Assembly: GCA_002308215.1 (NCBI GenBank)
Contig: DBVO01000023.1
Coordinates: forward strand, 301-28,675
Direction of reading: 5' to 3'
Length of the DNA stretch: 28,375 bases
Source of the DNA: Christensenella sp. UBA1262
GTDB lineage: Bacteria; Bacillota; Clostridia; Christensenellales; CAG-917
Part shown: positions 6,346-14,591 of the stretch, one piece after another
Position numbering within the stretch: the first letter of the stretch is position 1
Layout of the letters: the number at the start of each line of letters is the position of its first letter
The notes under the pieces: generated by a model
What the model was told of the DNA's origin: nothing
The model's database searches: none
The model's input: only the letters and a program-made list of their open reading frames with translations
Made by a program: the position numbers and the translations under genes

Positions 6346-9246
6346 ATGACTAGGTCAAAAATCTCCAAAGTACTTGTTGTGCTACTTGTTATTATTGTAA
6401 TGACAAGCCTACTTTCCGCATGCAACTGGTTTGACAAAGCTACAAAAATTACGAAGGTTGATATTACGATGAATACTGACTTGTCGCAACAAGACGGCGT
6501 TTATCAAATAGGTGCAGGCGAACAAGTGTCAATGACTGTTGATTGGCATCACATTATGATAGACAAGCCAACTCTCCGTTGGTATGTTTCAATAAATGGC
6601 GGGGACAAGCAAGAAATAGAAGGAGAGAAGGACAAAAACTTAAGATACACTGTTGGCGAAATCGGCACAAGCTATGAGTTTTTTGCATCCGCAAATAGTG
6701 TTGATAGTCAAAATTCAATAAAAGTATTAGTGGTTAGTGGCGTAAAAGATGTCATTATTGCAATAGCCAGTGGTCTTGGAGAACCAAATGGTGCTGGAGC
6801 ATATGAGGTTGAATCCGGTAATAGTTTTTCTTTAACAGCTAACTGGACAGAAACTACCATTGGTGGAAAGCAAATAGAGTGGTATGTTGCTACTAATGGT
6901 GGAGAAAGTACAATAACAAGTCAAACATCAAAAACATCTACTTGGAGTGCAATTTCTGTCGGCACCACATATATTATTTCTGCAAAAGTTAATGGTGTAT
7001 CAAGCTCAAATTCTATAACAGTAATTGTTATAGAAGGAAGTACTCCTATTAGCATTGTATTTAATGTTGTTTTAAATGGAATTACAGATAGCGATTCAAA
7101 TGGTTATGCTGAAGCAAGATATGGCGATTCGTTTGATGTAAGAGCAGATTTTGGCGGTCTTCTTATTTCAGATCCAACCATTGATTGGTTCTTGGATAAA
7201 GACGGAGTAGAAGAAAAGCTTCTAGATACAGATAGCAGTGTTACATATACTATCAGCAGTCGTGAAATTGAACACTATGAATTTAGAGCAGTTTATAAAG
7301 GCGAAGAGGATGTCCCAGGTGCAAACAAAGCAAAGGTTGAATTTATTGATTTCACACTTTCTCAACCTGTTCTTTCATCATCTTCACATTCAATAATAGA
7401 TAACAGCATTCAACATAATATCAACGATGTTGGAGCCCCAGATATAGCACTTGCTGTAGATTGGAATAAATCTGAATTACCAAAAGAAATAGTTACTATT
7501 TCTTGGTATGTTGATGATGTTGTTCAGGTTGGCAAAACAAACGAAACATTTACATTTGATGTATCTAGTGTCTCTGTGGCTTGTGAGAAAACAGTAAAAG
7601 TTAAAATCGACTACAAAGCACAATCTGTCAATGCAACGATTGACCTTTCATTTGTAGAAGAATATTTGCCAATTAGCAATGTAACACTTAGTGTTAATCA
7701 AACTGCAACAGTAGTAAAAGCCTATGATTTATCAACAACTTATAAGGTAACAACGGCAACGACATCAAACCCTGGCACTGTAACCGTTAGTGCAATAGCA
7801 AATCCTGAAGGCACCGACCTGTCGGCTGATTGTGTTTGGACAATTAGAGATATGTCTGGAACGCGCGTGCTTGCTTCAAAAGAAAGAAGTGTAGACGTGC
7901 CACTTGCCTACGGCAAGAATGTTATTACTGCAACAATTCAAAACATGAAGAGTCGTTCGGTAATAGTTTATGCCTTAACAGCCTCTGACCTTAGTGATCG
8001 TGCGTTTGCTATTCAAACTACATTCGTATGGGATGGTAGTGTTCAAGACCAATATATAAACAATCAAGAAGAGCTCAACTTATTTGTTGGATATTTAGTT
8101 TCAACACACGAGATTGCAGATGATCAATACGATACAGAAGTACGTCAAGTATATCTTGCTCCAAATGAATGGAGAGATGGAGTAAATACAACAACACAAT
8201 TTGCTACAGATTTCCATACAGCACTTGAACAAGGTGTAGATGAATCTGGATCTCCAAGCATTATGCATCTTGGTCATCAAAAATTCTGGTTGTCCACATC
8301 ATCAAATCTTGGCAATCCAAGTGGAGCATTTACTCCAGCAACACCTATTGAACAGAGAAATGTTTATGTAAACTATGAGGAACTTTCCGACAAGCGTACG
8401 AAGATTCCAGCTGATGACTTTACAGAGACATTGCTTGTGAAGAACAGTAACCAACTTACACATGCGCTCACTTGGGGATATAAACCAGTATTTGAAAATA
8501 ATGCAGAAGGAACACGACTATCTACGCTTTATAATAAGGCGAAGGCAATGCTCCTAGATTACATTAGTGCTTCTATGACAGAACTTGAAAAGGTGCAAAT
8601 AATCTATAATTGGCTTGCAAAAGAAATTGATTATGACTATGCAACAGCAGCTTATGAAGGTTCAGATGGCATTAATTTCAATGCATTCTATTTGGAAGGC
8701 GTATTTGATGATTATAGAGCTGTTTGTGACGGCAAATCAAAGGCATTCTCACTCCTTTGTGGCATGGAAGGTATCCGCTCTATGCGTATTATAGGTACGG
8801 CAAATGGAGGCGGACATGCTTGGAATAAAGTGTTAGTTGATGTAGATGGCGATGGCGCAAGAGAATGGTTCTTTATCGATTCAACATGGGGCGACAATAA
8901 ACTTACAATTAATGAAGAAGCAAAAGAAACTTTGACATATGAATATTTCTTAAAGACAGACGCGGCTATGAGCGGAACGCATGAGAGCGACATGGAACAA
9001 CCTGTATGTAATACAGAATATGATTGTTACGAAGGTTTATATGTAAAAGTTAGTAGCACGAAAACGGTTTGCCAATATATTACTGATATCCAGCAATTAA
9101 AAGATCTTAGAGATTACAGCACATTAAATGGCAACATAATGATACAAGTAAAACTTTCCTCTGCAATGGAGGCGTTGTTGCCAACGGTAGTTAATCTAGG
9201 AAGAGTTTCTTTAGGCAACAGAGTATATTACATTTATGGAGCATAA
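6346..9246 (+). CDS. Secreted lipoprotein with Ig-like repeats and transglutaminase-like domain
   Basis: This 966-residue protein has a lipoprotein signal peptide: basic N-terminus, hydrophobic core (9-21), lipobox LLSAC (22-26) and Cys26 as lipidation site. Residues about 36-550 form four or five diverged beta-rich Ig-like modules of about 75-105 residues, recognisable by a recurring tryptophan pattern such as LRWYVSINGG, IEWYVATNGG and ISWYVDD. Residues about 745-850 form a transglutaminase/papain-like domain with a visible triad: Cys794 (AVCDGKSKA), His824 (GGHAWNKV) and Asp845 (FIDSTWGD). It is predicted to sit on the outer face of the membrane and act on peptides or surface proteins; the substrate is unknown. 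The start has GGAGG 5 nt upstream and its own promoter. It ends 7 nt before the CDF transporter gene. The domain call is solid; the role is not known. Confidence 0.83.
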   Translation: MTRSKISKVLVVLLVIIVMTSLLSACNWFDKATKITKVDITMNTDLSQQDGVYQIGAGEQVSMTVDWHHIMIDKPTLRWYVSINGGDKQEIEGEKDKNLRYTVGEIGTSYEFFASANSVDSQNSIKVLVVSGVKDVIIAIASGLGEPNGAGAYEVESGNSFSLTANWTETTIGGKQIEWYVATNGGESTITSQTSKTSTWSAISVGTTYIISAKVNGVSSSNSITVIVIEGSTPISIVFNVVLNGITDSDSNGYAEARYGDSFDVRADFGGLLISDPTIDWFLDKDGVEEKLLDTDSSVTYTISSREIEHYEFRAVYKGEEDVPGANKAKVEFIDFTLSQPVLSSSSHSIIDNSIQHNINDVGAPDIALAVDWNKSELPKEIVTISWYVDDVVQVGKTNETFTFDVSSVSVACEKTVKVKIDYKAQSVNATIDLSFVEEYLPISNVTLSVNQTATVVKAYDLSTTYKVTTATTSNPGTVTVSAIANPEGTDLSADCVWTIRDMSGTRVLASKERSVDVPLAYGKNVITATIQNMKSRSVIVYALTASDLSDRAFAIQTTFVWDGSVQDQYINNQEELNLFVGYLVSTHEIADDQYDTEVRQVYLAPNEWRDGVNTTTQFATDFHTALEQGVDESGSPSIMHLGHQKFWLSTSSNLGNPSGAFTPATPIEQRNVYVNYEELSDKRTKIPADDFTETLLVKNSNQLTHALTWGYKPVFENNAEGTRLSTLYNKAKAMLLDYISASMTELEKVQIIYNWLAKEIDYDYATAAYEGSDGINFNAFYLEGVFDDYRAVCDGKSKAFSLLCGMEGIRSMRIIGTANGGGHAWNKVLVDVDGDGAREWFFIDSTWGDNKLTINEEAKETLTYEYFLKTDAAMSGTHESDMEQPVCNTEYDCYEGLYVKVSSTKTVCQYITDIQQLKDLRDYSTLNGNIMIQVKLSSAMEALLPTVVNLGRVSLGNRVYYIYGA

Positions 9247-9253
9247 TGTCTAG

Positions 9254-10378
9254 ATGGAAGAGAACAAATTAGTAAAACGTGAAAAAGACATTATTAAAAC
9301 CAGCCTAGTGGGCATAGGAGGCAATGTATTGCTTGTAGTAGGCAAGATTATTGTCGGCGTCTTTGCGCGCTCTATTTCCATTATTACGGACGCTGTTAAC
9401 AACTTGACAGATGCTCTGAGCAGCGTTGTTACAATTATAGGCACAAAGATTTCAAATAAACGACCAGATAAAAAGCACCCATATGGGCATGGAAGAGTAG
9501 AGTTTATTACATCTGCAATAATTGCAATGATTATTTTTATTGCTGGTGCCCTTGCTATATATGAATCCATAACAAGCCTTATTAATAAGGAAGTTCCTGA
9601 ATATTCCATTTATTCGTTTATCATATTGGCAATAGCTATCGCTATTAAAGTATTTTTAGGGCTGTTCTTTAAGATGCGTGGTAAAAAACTTAATAGTGAT
9701 GTTTTAAAGGCCAGTGGTATCGATGCTCTTTTAGACGTAATACTTACATTAGGCACATTGGTAGGAGCTATAGTATCTTATACAACTGGAGTCCACCTTG
9801 AAGGATATATCGGTATTGCCATTGGTTTGTTTATTTTAAAGACCTCAGTTGATGTTTTCAGAGAATCCGCATCCAAGATTGTAGGTGAACGAACAGATAA
9901 AGAGTTTGTTGAAAACATGACAAAAGATATTCTTGAAACACCTGGCGTATACGGAGTATACGATCTTATTATAAACAACTATGGTATTGATAGAAATATA
10001 GCAAGTGTCCACGTCGAAGTTGAAGATTCAATGACCGCAAATGAGATTCAGCGACTTGAACGAAACATAGCTTATTTGTGCTTTGATAAGTATCATACTG
10101 TAATGACAGTTGGTGTTTATGCAAAACACGAAGAAACAGAAGAATCAAGGCATATTAAAGGCATAATAGATGACGTTATTAAGGAGTTTCCAGAGGTTAT
10201 ACAAGTTCACGGCTTTTATCTTGATGAAGAGACAAAAACGGTTAATTTTGATGTGATAATATCTCTTGAATCAAAGGATGAGCGAAAGATTTATAAAGCA
10301 GTTCATGATAAACTGCATGAACTATTACCTGATTATCATATCCATATTGTTCTTGATAGAGATTACTCATTAACATAA
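9254..10378 (+). CDS. Cation diffusion facilitator family transporter, possibly Mn2+ type
   Basis: This 374-residue inner-membrane protein has six predicted helices and a long cytoplasmic C-terminal domain, longer than in a minimal CDF. The family motif HPYGHGRVEF is at 75-84. The transport-site residues read Asn49-x3-Asp53 in TM2 and Asp157-x3-Asp161 in TM5. An N-D/D-D quartet, rather than D/H-D with H-D, is the pattern I recall for Mn2+-exporting CDFs such as pneumococcal MntE, so Mn2+ (possibly Fe2+) export is favoured over Zn2+. That specificity is inference. It begins 7 nt after the lipoprotein gene with only a distant GGAG, so it is probably translated from the same mRNA. A terminator follows immediately. 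Confidence 0.88.
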   Translation: MEENKLVKREKDIIKTSLVGIGGNVLLVVGKIIVGVFARSISIITDAVNNLTDALSSVVTIIGTKISNKRPDKKHPYGHGRVEFITSAIIAMIIFIAGALAIYESITSLINKEVPEYSIYSFIILAIAIAIKVFLGLFFKMRGKKLNSDVLKASGIDALLDVILTLGTLVGAIVSYTTGVHLEGYIGIAIGLFILKTSVDVFRESASKIVGERTDKEFVENMTKDILETPGVYGVYDLIINNYGIDRNIASVHVEVEDSMTANEIQRLERNIAYLCFDKYHTVMTVGVYAKHEETEESRHIKGIIDDVIKEFPEVIQVHGFYLDEETKTVNFDVIISLESKDERKIYKAVHDKLHELLPDYHIHIVLDRDYSLT

Positions 10379-10379
10379 G

Positions 10380-10410
10380 AAATGCGCTCATCCGAGCGCA
10401 TTTATATTAA
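10380..10410. terminator. Intrinsic terminator between CDF gene and convergent tetR
   Basis: A perfect 10-bp stem (10380-10389 with 10394-10403) with an ATCC loop is followed by a T-rich tract. It starts 2 nt after the CDF stop. The A-rich left arm means it could also stop minus-strand transcription coming from the tetR gene. Confidence 0.82.
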
Positions 10411-10484
10411 TATGAATTAACTATTATAAATAATAAGCCCTTGCTTAATGTTTCTAAAATATGTTGTATTCAAAAATTTTCAGG

Positions 10485-11084
10485 CTATTCGAATAGATCG
10501 ACGAGTACTCTTACAACACTAGCTTTCATTGCAGAGTAGTCGATGTAATCATGTTTATCATATATTGCTTCGTGAGCATATGACTGGATAACGTTCATGG
10601 CAATATGAACTTTTTCTTCTAGGTGATCTGGAGTGCAGCCTAGTTCTCGCAACTTTTTAGAAGCGGATATGGTTATATGATTTTCTAAATTTAAAAATTC
10701 ATCGTTTAGCGCTGAGTCTGTGTATGCAACGGAATGAAGAATGTTGTGAAGATTCGCGTTCTTTTTATGCATTTTTTGAGTGAGAGATACTAGATTGTCG
10801 AATACTTCTTCAAGGGGAGTATTTGAATCTACTGAATAAAAATAATCCATAATAGGCGTTGCTACTTCTTTGATGTAGATTTTCAATACATAAAAAAGGA
10901 TGTCACGTTTATCTGTGAAATATCCATACACGATTCCAGTCGAAACTCCAGCACGCTTTGCTATGTCAGAAGTAATGGTGCTGTGATAGCCTTTTTCAGA
11001 AAACAATTCGTAGGCTGCTTTTATTATGCGTTCTTTTTTTTCTATAGAGCGCTGTTGTATCGGTTGTCTTATTTCTTTTTCCAT
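10485..11084 (-). CDS. TetR family transcriptional regulator, likely feo operon repressor
   Basis: This 199-residue regulator has a canonical TetR N-terminal helix-turn-helix at about 18-62: RIIKAAYELFSEKGYHSTI, then SDIAKRAGVSTGIVYGYF and TDKRDIL. The C-terminal ligand and dimerisation domain is all-helical and not assignable to a subfamily. I chose the ATG at 11084 over the in-frame ATG at 11123 because TetR homology starts after it and a promoter -10 lies only 6-12 nt upstream, so the longer start would precede the mRNA. The transcript may then be leaderless. It is divergent from feoAAB, and two operator-like repeats flank the feo promoter. The predicted role is repression of ferrous-iron uptake; the ligand is unknown. 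Confidence 0.85.
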   Translation of the reverse strand: MEKEIRQPIQQRSIEKKERIIKAAYELFSEKGYHSTITSDIAKRAGVSTGIVYGYFTDKRDILFYVLKIYIKEVATPIMDYFYSVDSNTPLEEVFDNLVSLTQKMHKKNANLHNILHSVAYTDSALNDEFLNLENHITISASKKLRELGCTPDHLEEKVHIAMNVIQSYAHEAIYDKHDYIDYSAMKASVVRVLVDLFE

Positions 11085-11090
11085 AGTTAC

Positions 11091-11119
11091 ATTATATCTA
11101 ATAAGTAGAATATAAGCAA
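11091..11119 (-). promoter_or_regulatory. Promoter of the tetR gene, possibly giving a leaderless mRNA
   Basis: On the minus strand TTGCTT (11119-11114), a 17-nt spacer and a perfect TATAAT (11096-11091) are seen. A start site 6-7 nt downstream falls on or next to the A of the ATG at 11084, and no Shine-Dalgarno is present. Confidence 0.6.
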
Positions 11120-11149
11120 TCATTATTTATGTATAAGACAAAAATACAC

Positions 11150-11173
11150 GAATATGAACAAATGTTCACATTT
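11150..11173. promoter_or_regulatory. Operator-like repeat 1, upstream of feo -35
   Basis: The site contains the palindrome TGAACAAATGTTCA (11155-11168; arms TGAACA/TGTTCA, 2-nt centre). It belongs to a 24-nt segment that recurs at 11212-11235 with one mismatch. It ends 3 nt before the feo -35 box. It is the likely binding site of the divergent TetR protein (inference). Confidence 0.7.
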
Positions 11174-11176
11174 TGC

Positions 11177-11205
11177 TTGACAATAGGCATATAGGGGTAT
11201 AAGAT
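11177..11205 (+). promoter_or_regulatory. feoA: feo operon promoter
   Basis: A perfect TTGACA (11177-11182), a 17-nt spacer and TAAGAT (11200-11205) are seen. The expected start site, about 11212, coincides with the first base of operator-like repeat 2, an arrangement suited to steric repression. Confidence 0.7.
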
Positions 11206-11211
11206 ATTTGT

Positions 11212-11235
11212 GAATATGAATAAATGTTCACATTT
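11212..11235. promoter_or_regulatory. Operator-like repeat 2, at the feo start site
   Basis: This is the second copy of the 24-nt repeat, with TGAATAAATGTTCA at 11217-11230, placed at about +1 to +24 of the feo transcript. The flanking bases also form TGTGAA-N12-TTCACA (11209-11232), an alternative reading of the same site. Confidence 0.7.
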
Positions 11236-11253
11236 GTGAATGCGAGGAAATAT

Positions 11254-11466
11254 ATGCCAATTGTTATAGCACCAACAAATTGTCTATTAAAAATAGTGCG
11301 TATTGCAGCAGATGACAAGACAAAGAAACATCTTGAAAATCTTGGCATTACACTGAACAGCGAGATAACTATTTTAAGCTGTTCTGGTGGTAGTGTAGTG
11401 TGTCGTGTTAAGGATGGGCGCATCGCATTAGATAGGGATATCTCAACAAAGATATTTGTCGCATAA
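11254..11466 (+). CDS. feoA: FeoA family protein, first copy
   Basis: This 70-residue protein has an SH3-like FeoA fold, with the core pattern LENLGITLNSEITIL followed by a beta-rich C-terminal half. FeoA proteins are small cytosolic partners thought to act on the G-domain of FeoB. The ATG at 11254 was chosen because GAGG lies 6 nt upstream (11244-11247). The in-frame ATG at 11224 lies inside operator repeat 2, has no SD and would add a non-homologous extension. It is the first gene of the feo operon. It is more diverged than the second copy, so the two probably have different jobs. Confidence 0.82.
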   Translation: MPIVIAPTNCLLKIVRIAADDKTKKHLENLGITLNSEITILSCSGGSVVCRVKDGRIALDRDISTKIFVA

Positions 11467-11545
11467 TTTACAGAACAATAGTTTTATCATGTCAAAATAA
11501 ACGATAAACTATATTAATTTGATTTTATTATAAGGAGAGAAATAT

Positions 11546-11782
11546 ATGGAAAAAACTCTTGATCAATTCTCAATAGGCGAAAAGGGCACAGTAAAACGTG
11601 TGCTTGCTGAAGGGAAAATAAAAAGGAGACTCTTTGATATGGGTATTACTCCTGGTGCCGATATTTATATGAGAAAAAAGGCTCCACTGGGAGATCCTAT
11701 CGAAGTTACCTTACGCGGTTATGAACTTACACTGCGTAAGAACGAGGCAATCTGTGTGACGCTGGAGGTAGAAGACAAATGA
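11546..11782 (+). CDS. feoA: FeoA family protein, second copy
   Basis: This 78-residue protein is a typical FeoA: SIGEKGTVKRVL, RRLFDMGITPGADIYM, APLGDPIEVTLRGYELTLRK. A strong AAGGAG precedes the ATG. Its stop overlaps the feoB start as ATGA (11779-11782), a direct sign of translational coupling with FeoB. This copy is therefore the likely structural partner of the transporter. A 79-nt gap separates it from the first feoA copy; I saw no convincing second promoter there. Confidence 0.9.
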   Translation: MEKTLDQFSIGEKGTVKRVLAEGKIKRRLFDMGITPGADIYMRKKAPLGDPIEVTLRGYELTLRKNEAICVTLEVEDK

Positions 11783-14106
11783 AAAAATTTGCATTAGCAG
11801 GAAATCCAAATTCCGGCAAAACTACTTTATTTAACAGCCTAACTGGTTCTACAGCTCATGTAGGAAACTGGCCAGGTGTCACAGTTGATAAGCGTGAAGG
11901 TGTTTACAAAAAGACTCCTAACCCTGTTCAAATCATTGACCTTCCAGGCATTTACTCTTTATCTCCATATACACCAGAAGAAGTAATTGCAAGAAATTAT
12001 ATTCTTGATGAAAAGCCAGATTGTGTAATCAACATTGTTGATGCAACTAACTTAGAGAGAAACCTTTATCTTACAACACAACTTTTAGAAATTGATGTTC
12101 CTGTTGTAGTTGCTCTTAACATGATGGATGCAGTTGAAAAGGCTGGGGATAAGATAGATGCTGCAGAGCTTCAAGCTAAGCTTGGAGTTCCAGTCATTGC
12201 TATTTCTGCACTTAAAGAAACTGGTCTTAAAGATCTTATGAACAGAGCTTATGAGGCAAGCGGCGCAGAACGCGAGGGAGCCACAGTTCTCAGCGACACA
12301 CCGGTAGCACATCTTATCGGCGATGTTAAGATTGCTCTCAAAGGACAAAATGTTGAGGATCCGCTCTTCCATGCAGTAAAACTCGTAGAAAATGATTCAA
12401 TTGAGGTTGAAATGCACAAAGAGACAACCCCAATGATTGAAGAATTCAAGCACACTTTCTCTGATGAAGTATTTGGAGATGATTTTGAGGCACTTATTGC
12501 AGACGGTAGATATAAATACATATCTAAGAATTTTGCATCTGCTGTCACAAAGAAAGAGAAAGATACACTTAAGATGACAAAATCGGATAAAGCGGACAAG
12601 GTGCTTACTCATAAAATTTGGGGTATTCCAATTTTTGTTGTTATCTTGTTTGCAATATTCCATCTTACATTTGCTGAAGATTTCTTGTATCTAGGAGCAA
12701 TATTTAAACTCCCAACACTTGAAGAACTCGGGTTATTGGATGAAGCAGGTGAGCCTTTAAACGCAGGCGTTTTAATACTCTCTACGTTATATGATGGGCA
12801 GCTGTCATCGCCAGGCGTATTTATAAATAATGTTTGGAATGACTTAATAGTTGGCCAATTCTTTGGATGGCTTGGCGGCCTCGTTGAAGAAAGCAGTATG
12901 GCACCATGGGCGATTGGTCTCATTAATAATGGTATCTTTGATGGTATTTCAGCTGTCCTTTCATTCTTGCCACCAATTCTCGTGTTGTTCTTGTTCTTCT
13001 CAATTCTTGAAGATAGTGGTTATATGGCACGTATAGCATTTATTCTCGATAGAATGTTCCGTCGCTTCGGACTTTCTGGTAGAGCATTTATGCCAATGAT
13101 CATGGGCTTTGGTTGTTCTGTTCCTGCAATGATTAATGCAAGAACCTTGGCAGATGAAAAAGAAAGAACGGCAACTATAAGAGTTATACCATTCTTCTCT
13201 TGCGGTGCAAAACTTCCAATATTGACAGCTTGTGCTGGAGCAATAGTAGCGTGGTTCGGAATAAGCAATGCAGATGCAATTACGTTTGGCATGTACATTC
13301 TTGGCATAGTGGCAGCAATCGTTACTGTATTGCTTATGAGAAGCACAACACTTAAGGGCGAAACCCCTCCATTTATCATGGAGCTCCCAGCATATCACGC
13401 ACCACAATTCAAAAACCTTATGGCACACTTGTGGGATAAGACAAAACACTTTGTCAAAAAGGCGTTCACGATTATCTTGGCATCCACAATCGTTATTTGG
13501 CTTTTGTCTCACTTCTCATTCAATTGGCACTTCCTTGAGGATGAACAAATCAACGAGAGTATTTTGGCTGGCGTATCACAATTCTTCCAACCACTCTTTA
13601 CTCCACTTGGATTTGGTTCTCAACTTGGCCAATATGGCTGGGTATTCGTTGTTGCAGTTGTTGCTGGTCTTATTGCAAAAGAAAATGTTATTGCAACATT
13701 CGCAACTCTTGCTGCCTGCTTAATGGCGGTTGTCGGTATGGACTTTGGTAAATTGGCGATTGACGCAGAAGATGGTGTTGATGCAGTTCAAGCTATGATT
13801 ATGGCAACTGGCATTACAGTACCTGCAATAATTTCATTTATTGCATTCAACATGACTACGATCCCATGTTTTGCAGCTGTTGGTACAGCAAAAGCAGAAC
13901 TTGATAATAAAAAACGTTACAATGGAACACTTGTGTTCTGGCTCACAACATCCTATTGCATTGGTGCAATGGTTTATACAATTGGTTCATGGTGGTGGAC
14001 ACTCTTCATTTGGTTGTTTGTCATCGCACTTGTTGTGACTGGCATCGTGCTTTGGAACAAATACGGAAAAGATTGGAGGAAACACTTATGGGCGCGTGGG
14101 AAATAG
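11779..14106 (+). CDS. feoB: Ferrous iron transporter FeoB
   Basis: This 775-residue Fe2+ transporter is full length for the family. The N-terminal GTPase shows G1 GNPNSGKTT (8-16), a G2 region at PGVTVD (32-37), G3 DLPG (54-57), G4 NMMD (114-117) and a G5-like SAL. An NFeoB helical linker spans about 165-275. The membrane part begins at about 283 with helices, Gate motif 1 near FMPMIMGFGCSVPA and RTLADEKERTAT, and the FFSCGAKLPI Cys region typical of FeoB. A second Gate repeat near 620-665 contains LIAKENVIATFATL. It acts in the cytoplasmic membrane. It overlaps feoA by 4 nt and is followed, overlapping, by the Cys-rich protein gene. Control by the divergent TetR is inferred. Confidence 0.96.
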   Translation: MKKFALAGNPNSGKTTLFNSLTGSTAHVGNWPGVTVDKREGVYKKTPNPVQIIDLPGIYSLSPYTPEEVIARNYILDEKPDCVINIVDATNLERNLYLTTQLLEIDVPVVVALNMMDAVEKAGDKIDAAELQAKLGVPVIAISALKETGLKDLMNRAYEASGAEREGATVLSDTPVAHLIGDVKIALKGQNVEDPLFHAVKLVENDSIEVEMHKETTPMIEEFKHTFSDEVFGDDFEALIADGRYKYISKNFASAVTKKEKDTLKMTKSDKADKVLTHKIWGIPIFVVILFAIFHLTFAEDFLYLGAIFKLPTLEELGLLDEAGEPLNAGVLILSTLYDGQLSSPGVFINNVWNDLIVGQFFGWLGGLVEESSMAPWAIGLINNGIFDGISAVLSFLPPILVLFLFFSILEDSGYMARIAFILDRMFRRFGLSGRAFMPMIMGFGCSVPAMINARTLADEKERTATIRVIPFFSCGAKLPILTACAGAIVAWFGISNADAITFGMYILGIVAAIVTVLLMRSTTLKGETPPFIMELPAYHAPQFKNLMAHLWDKTKHFVKKAFTIILASTIVIWLLSHFSFNWHFLEDEQINESILAGVSQFFQPLFTPLGFGSQLGQYGWVFVVAVVAGLIAKENVIATFATLAACLMAVVGMDFGKLAIDAEDGVDAVQAMIMATGITVPAIISFIAFNMTTIPCFAAVGTAKAELDNKKRYNGTLVFWLTTSYCIGAMVYTIGSWWWTLFIWLFVIALVVTGIVLWNKYGKDWRKHLWARGK

Positions 14107-14294
14107 TATTGATTATAGCATGTGCTGCACTTTTAATCGGTGTTCTAATATCGGTAGCCGTTAAAAAAGCAAAAGGGAAACCAACATGTGATTGTGGTTG
14201 TGATTGTGCTCATTGTCAAGGGTGCTATCAATGTGAAACCTTTAAAAAATTCAACGAACAAAAAAAAGATAGCAAAATTGAATCAACTAATTAA
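14088..14294 (+). CDS. FeoB-associated Cys-rich membrane protein
   Basis: This 68-residue protein has one N-terminal membrane helix (about 5-25), a short basic patch and a dense cysteine cluster CDCGCDCAHCQGCYQC near 34-49. It then has a charged tail. This layout matches the small FeoB-associated Cys-rich proteins of Clostridia, which take the place of FeoC in many such operons. The cluster could bind Fe2+ or an Fe-S cluster at the cytoplasmic mouth of FeoB; this is inferred from composition and context. The ATG at 14088 has GGAGGA 7 nt upstream, and the gene overlaps the end of feoB by 19 nt. Confidence 0.82.
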   Translation: MGAWEIVLIIACAALLIGVLISVAVKKAKGKPTCDCGCDCAHCQGCYQCETFKKFNEQKKDSKIESTN

Positions 14295-14301
14295 AATGCA
14301 T

Positions 14302-14547
14302 ATGAAAAAGTATACGATAAAAATAGAAGGTATGATGTGTGGGATGTGCGAGGCTCACGTTTGCGATATTATCAGAAAATCTGTTCCATCTGCAAAGAGA
14401 GTTAAAGCAACAAGAATTAAAAAAGAAGCAAGTTTTATATCCGCCACAGAAATAAACGAAAATGAGCTCAAAAAGGCTATTCTTGAAACTGGGTATACTG
14501 TTGGATATATTAATGTTGAGCCTTATAAAGGGTTCTTTAACAGATAA
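14302..14547 (+). CDS. Heavy-metal-associated (HMA) domain protein
   Basis: This 81-residue ferredoxin-like HMA domain has the metal-binding loop EGMMCGMCEAHV near residues 9-20, a CxxC of the CopZ/Atx1 type. It is a soluble single-domain protein. No SD is visible. Either ATG 14296 or ATG 14302 may be used; the second fits the usual short N-terminus of the family, and the upstream stop at 14294 suggests coupled translation. As the last gene of the feo operon it may carry or sense a metal, but HMA domains usually bind Cu+ or similar soft metals, so the role in an iron operon is open. Confidence 0.8.
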   Translation: MKKYTIKIEGMMCGMCEAHVCDIIRKSVPSAKRVKATRIKKEASFISATEINENELKKAILETGYTVGYINVEPYKGFFNR

Positions 14548-14591
14548 TTAGATGTGAGAGACTTGTTTTTAAAGTGAAAGAATATGCAGTT

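Noticed and set aside
5775..6437. Longer form of the mrnC frame starting at 6437 on the minus strand
   Set aside because: The extra 80 residues show no RNase III homology and overlap the divergent lipoprotein promoter and signal peptide; the start at 6197 gives the family length.
11467..11545. Possible second promoter or Fur-type box between the two feoA genes
   Set aside because: The region is AT-rich, but no -35/-10 pair with acceptable spacing and no clear 19-bp Fur or DtxR palindrome was found.
12249..12923. Overlapping minus-strand frames inside feoB
   Set aside because: They are shadows of a highly conserved coding sequence, with low-complexity Ser-rich translations.
13000..13512. 170-codon Cys-rich frame antisense to feoB
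   Set aside because: It lies fully inside feoB, has no Shine-Dalgarno or domain, and its cysteines arise from antisense reading of abundant codons such as GCA.
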